Positions 60,238 to 64,000 of a DNA stretch of 64,000 nucleotides are shown here, one piece after another (the first letter of the stretch is position 1; each line of letters opens with the position of its first letter). Origin of the DNA: Varanus komodoensis (Eukaryota > Chordata > Lepidosauria > Squamata > Varanidae); the NCBI RefSeq assembly GCF_004798865.1, contig NW_025335269.1, positions 16,109,459-16,173,458 on the forward strand. The letters are read 5' to 3'. Both the position numbers and the translations under genes were made by a program. The notes beneath the pieces are model-generated. The model saw only the letters and a program-made list of their open reading frames with translations. It had not been told where the DNA came from and searched no databases.

Positions 60238-63196
60238 TTACTCTCCAAGGCCTTGTGTTGACTGGGTGAAAGTGGAAAGCCAAGAGGACATGGCTGACTT
60301 TGCGCTTGTAAAGGCTCCTCCAACCGACTGGCCTGTATTTTAAGGTGTAGGATTGGAGGATGGGGATGGAAGGAGGAAGGAACATTGGGCAAAAACAAGT
60401 TAGAGAAGAGATATCGACAGGATGATCCTATATATGTTGCTCAGAAGTAATTTCCAGCAATTTCTGTGGGACTTCCTTCCAGGAAAGTATATATATGATT
60501 GCAGTACAAGAGAACATTCCTGTGCTTTTAATTCTCTTTAACAGGCAAGAGGTCTGAGACAACATTTAATCTGGCTATCTGTGTTACACTCTTTTGGATA
60601 CAAGTTGGTTCATTTCCTGTCTAAAACAGAATATATGTAATAAAACACTGTTTTCTCAAGCAGTAACTACTGCTTCTAATGCCTCAAACTATGCAATCCT
60701 TTTGGGGATGGAGATTCTGTAGTTGAGCAGAAATCATCAAGACTACTCAGAAAGTAAGTAGAAAGTAAGTTACAATAGCTTTGTCAAATCTGGAGTCATC
60801 CAATGCCTTGGATTATAACCCCCATCAATTAGCCTGGACAATGGAACAGGGTAAATGGGGGAAAACAGGTCTATTAGAAGCTATAGGGAAGAGGCCACAG
60901 CTTTAAAAACTGGCACCTTGGGCCCAGATAGGTGTAATACAACATCCTTGGTTGACTCTATGGACAAGGAGGAGAAAGAGAATGAGTCGGGAGATGGTTG
61001 CAGCTGATTGCACTAGCAGAGGCTCCATTACAGTTCTGTTCGACATGGAATGGCTCAGTTACCTTCTAGTTAAACCTTTAGTCACCAGAGGTAGCTATGT
61101 TGGTGTTTTCTTAGCAGAGATAAGCACAGGACCATGGAAATTCAGCTGTTACTCTGTATGTGCTTGTAGCATGAAATTGTCAGTTGGTTTCTTACCTACA
61201 GCTCTTCCTGTCTGTACAACATTTCGACTGGTAGTAACCATGGCATTTCCAATCTTCTTACCTCGTTCGCTATTCTGAACAGAACTAAACAAGAGGAAAA
61301 TGATGGCATTATCCAACTGACTTACAATTTCTAAGCATGTGGTGCTGATCATATCAATTAATCATGGTCAAATGCACAGCCTGGCTATACGTAGCAACTA
61401 TTTAGCACTGATCTAGTCACTATCTTTAAAAGTCCTGGATAGTTACACAATATTGAGGACTGGACTGAATCACAATACATTTAAATGGTAATAATCACCT
61501 CTCAGAGTACAAAGCTCAAATGAAATGAAAACTTACAGATTGAACAAAACATTTAAAAGTACATTCATATACAATACTTACTGTGATAATCTTAATTTCA
61601 CATCCGAAACAGAGTACTGGCCCTGGAAAGGATGACTAAAACATTTAGGAGGAGGGAGGGAAGACAGAAGAAAGGAGAAAAGGGGGGGAAAGGGTCACTT
61701 TTAATTTCTCAGCTGTAACAATAAAAACAGGAACTAGAAGTAATTATCCTTTTACCCGACCAGAAACATTAAAATACTTTCACTCCTATTTTGGTAAGCT
61801 TGCATTTGGGGGAGAGGCAGATTTCAAAATATCTGGCATTGCTTCATCTCCGGATTTCTTCCTTTGGATACACCCAGCTTCTTGGAGCTCCTTCTCCTCC
61901 ATGCTGTCTCTTCCCCTCCTCTCTCCTGTCCCCCTTGTCTCCACTATCCTTGCACTGGTTGACCACTAAGACACTGCAGGTGGCAGCAACCCATGCAGGA
62001 TCATATCTCCAGGGTCTCAGCTTTTCCCCCAGTACTTCTGCCTTCATGAAGCCGCTGTATACAGTGGCTTAAACTAGTAGCCAAGTGCTTCTGCCTCTTC
62101 TAACAGCAGCTTAAATACTTTTAGGCAAGATTGTGCTGCAATGAAGAAAGAACCAAATTTTTAGGTAGAGAGCCTCTGAAACTAAAAGCCCCAAATACAC
62201 CCCAGAAGCGTAAACATTATTTGCTTGATGCAACATAATGCCAAGAGTCCATATATGCATTTTGGCCTTGGCCAAGCTAATTTTGGAGGCTCCAACTGCC
62301 TGGATTGTGTTGTGTTTAGATGAAAATAGCACTTCCAAGACTACACAAGAAAGCGAAGTCTGGAACCTCTCTTCTAGCATGAATCAAACAGAGTAGTGCT
62401 CTCTGCTTTCTCTGAAAACCATTCTGCAGACTGAGCAAAACATCTGAACATAATACTGAGAAGAAAAGCTTCAAGGAGAAGGAACAACTAACAGCAGAAA
62501 GGTGAAATTTGGAGGCCTGGTATTAATAGAAAAGCTTAGCATTCTAGTCTGCAGTTCCTAGAAATCAAACAGCAGCCATAAACAGCCACAGATACTCAAG
62601 AATCCATCCCTTGTGGCTCTCAACAAGAAAGGAGAGGCTCCTTCTGGAATAACGGCACCAACATGACAAATGACCCTCAAATAGTACTTCTTTCAGGAAT
62701 TACTTGTCATCTCTACAGGTGCTTTCTCCCCCTAATCCTAGACTGGTGCCCTGGACTGTCAGCAAAACAAGGATTTCTTCCTGTACATTTTAAAGCTACA
62801 AAGCCAATCACATTTGGATGCATACTAACAGCACTAAGGACAAATGAAGACCAGGCGGGCAGCACTTGCTGTGTGCGTTGCAGAGGGGATTCTATCCCAT
62901 CAGGAATGTTCCTCGCCAGGACTCCCCTCATGGTCAAAACAGAGGGAGGGGCTTTCAGCACTGATAAAAATTTTAATTAGAAGGAGCCCCACATTATGGC
63001 TGAGCTATACTGGTGCTTGCTATCTTCTTAATAAGCTCCCCCGCTTCTTCCCTACAAACGATATACATTTTTTCTTACCTAGGATTCACCTCTGCAAGAG
63101 CTGGGTGTTTGTTGCTGTTCCACACTCTGTAATTATGTGTATTCTTCCAAGCTGCTACAAAGGTTGTTCCAAAGTCAGACAATATTTTTTCACTGT
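60238..63196 (-). CDS. AVL9: AVL9, late secretory traffic protein, C-terminal part
   Basis: Four minus-strand coding exons at the gene's 3' end: 63196-63079, 61635-61582, 61284-61196 and 60332-60238 (stop TAA at 60238-60240). Phases join exactly. They encode about 118 C-terminal residues: FGTTFVAAWKNTHNYRVWN, KHPALAEVNPSHPFQG, SVSDVKLRLSHSVQNSERGK, GNAMVTTSRNVVQTGRAVG and SVGGAFTSAKSAMSSWLSTF, each near-identical to human AVL9. The last residues (TQSTQGLGE) differ from the human end and are slightly shorter. Known biology: conserved protein with a DENN-like module, needed for post-Golgi transport in yeast and linked to cell migration in mammals. The upstream exons lie beyond the right edge, so the gene is partial here only because of the window. 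It converges on KBTBD2. Confidence 0.96.
60333..61195. other. AVL9 last intron
   Basis: Bounded on the minus strand by GTAAGAAA at 61195 and an ATACAG acceptor at 60333. Holds one short palindromic element at about 60425-60500; nothing else was recognised. Confidence 0.65.
61285..63078. other. AVL9 introns upstream of the penultimate exon
   Basis: 61285-61581 and 61636-63078. No exon or clear repeat was recognised. Confidence 0.6.
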
Positions 63197-63779
63197 CTGA
63201 TGAATAAAACAGGTGGAGAAGTGAGTCTGCAAAGTCTGCATATGTGTATAAGAATGCATATGCTATCTTTTTAAACAAAAAAGAACGTGTGCACTGTAAA
63301 TGCGATGCAGGATAGTAACAAATAGTCAGGGACAGTGCTGGGGTACCCTGTCTCTGACCATGTCTCTAGCCTTTGTTGCCATTTTCAGAACCGGGTTCTC
63401 CACCGCCTAGCACAGAGCTAGGTCCTCCCCAGTTATATATATGCCAAGCTACTGGAAGAAGCTCCTCCACAGTTATTATTCCAATGACATGACATGATGG
63501 CTGTGTGCATCACCAGACGTGAACAAAAACACCACCCTTACAGGTCACCCCATCCTTGGCCTGGACTAACAGGATAAGAGCACATGGCTGGATTTAATAA
63601 AGCAAGTCTACAAAAATAACCTCAAACTCAAGCAACAGCAAGCAGAACAAAATAGTTTTGCCATGTTTTGTTTTCCAGTACAACGCAGGAGGCAAGAACT
63701 TTTATATTCAAAAGATCAACTCTTCCTGGGAAATGGAAGGCAGTTTAATTTGTGAAACCAGCAGGAAGTGGCAGTGTAC
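63197..63779. other. AVL9 intron, continues past the window
   Basis: Starts at the acceptor of the first AVL9 exon in the window. No coding sequence was recognised. Confidence 0.55.

Positions 63780-63825
<46 letters not shown>
63780..63825. repeat. TTA microsatellite
   Basis: About 15 perfect TTA units; likely polymorphic. Confidence 0.95.
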
Positions 63826-63826
<1 letters not shown>

Positions 63827-64000
63827 ATTTTTATACTGCCCATAGCCAAAGCTCTCTAGGCAGTTGACAGCAATAATCATAATAGCCACCATGCTGGATC
63901 ATATCGAAGAGCCAGCTGGTCCAGCATTCTGCTCACACAGTGGCTAACAAGGTTCACAGAGTTCAGATGAGAACTAATCAGAGGCTGAAATGGCGTTGGA
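63826..64000. repeat. LINE tail and retroelement fragment
   Basis: TTTTTATACTGCCCATAGCC followed by GCTCTCTAGGCAGTTGACA is a LINE tail read in reverse. From about 63890 the motifs GGTCCAGCATTCTGCTCACA and CAGTGGCTAACAAGG match the family at 17535. Confidence 0.55.

Overview
This is vertebrate nuclear DNA with intron-split genes, CpG-island promoters and many interspersed repeats. A BovB (RTE-clade) LINE, CR1-clade LINE pieces and tRNA-derived SINEs, together with an apparently open germ-plasm gene of the Bucky ball/Velo1 family, fit a squamate reptile (lizard or snake). BovB argues against a bird. The intact Bucky ball reading frames argue against a primate or rodent. The species cannot be named from the sequence.

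Layout, left to right. 1-6.65 kb: gene-free, with a CR1 3' end and a short Tc1/mariner-type element. 6.66-11.72 kb (+): a complete five-exon gene for a 160-residue four-helix membrane protein of CD20-like (MS4A/TMEM176) appearance. A 5'-truncated BovB copy lies just after its stop codon, flanked by an unusually long direct repeat. 16.77-25.34 kb (+): RP9 (PAP-1), six coding exons, 219 residues, starting in a GC-rich promoter. Its introns hold CR1, SINE and hAT-type repeats. 30.70-35.54 kb (-): a bucky ball/velo1 homologue, four coding exons found (about 762 residues) and the last exon not located. 39.2-51.29 kb (+): KBTBD2, with a CpG-island promoter carrying two NRF1-type sites, a long first intron, a 5' leader full of upstream ORFs, and three coding exons giving 623 residues. 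60.24-63.20 kb (-): the last four coding exons of AVL9; the rest lies beyond the right edge.

RP9 and the bucky ball homologue converge, the bucky ball homologue and KBTBD2 diverge, and KBTBD2 and AVL9 converge. The genes do not form one pathway: RP9 is linked to splicing and PIM1, KBTBD2 is a CUL3 ubiquitin-ligase adaptor, AVL9 acts in late secretory traffic, and Bucky ball organises germ plasm in oocytes. As I recall the human 7p14.3 order, FKBP9 and NT5C3A lie between KBTBD2 and RP9. Here that interval holds the bucky ball homologue instead.

Exon limits were set by hand from splice consensus, frame continuity and remembered family sequences. Repeat family names are by eye. No LTR retroelement, tRNA gene, rRNA gene or CRISPR array was recognised.
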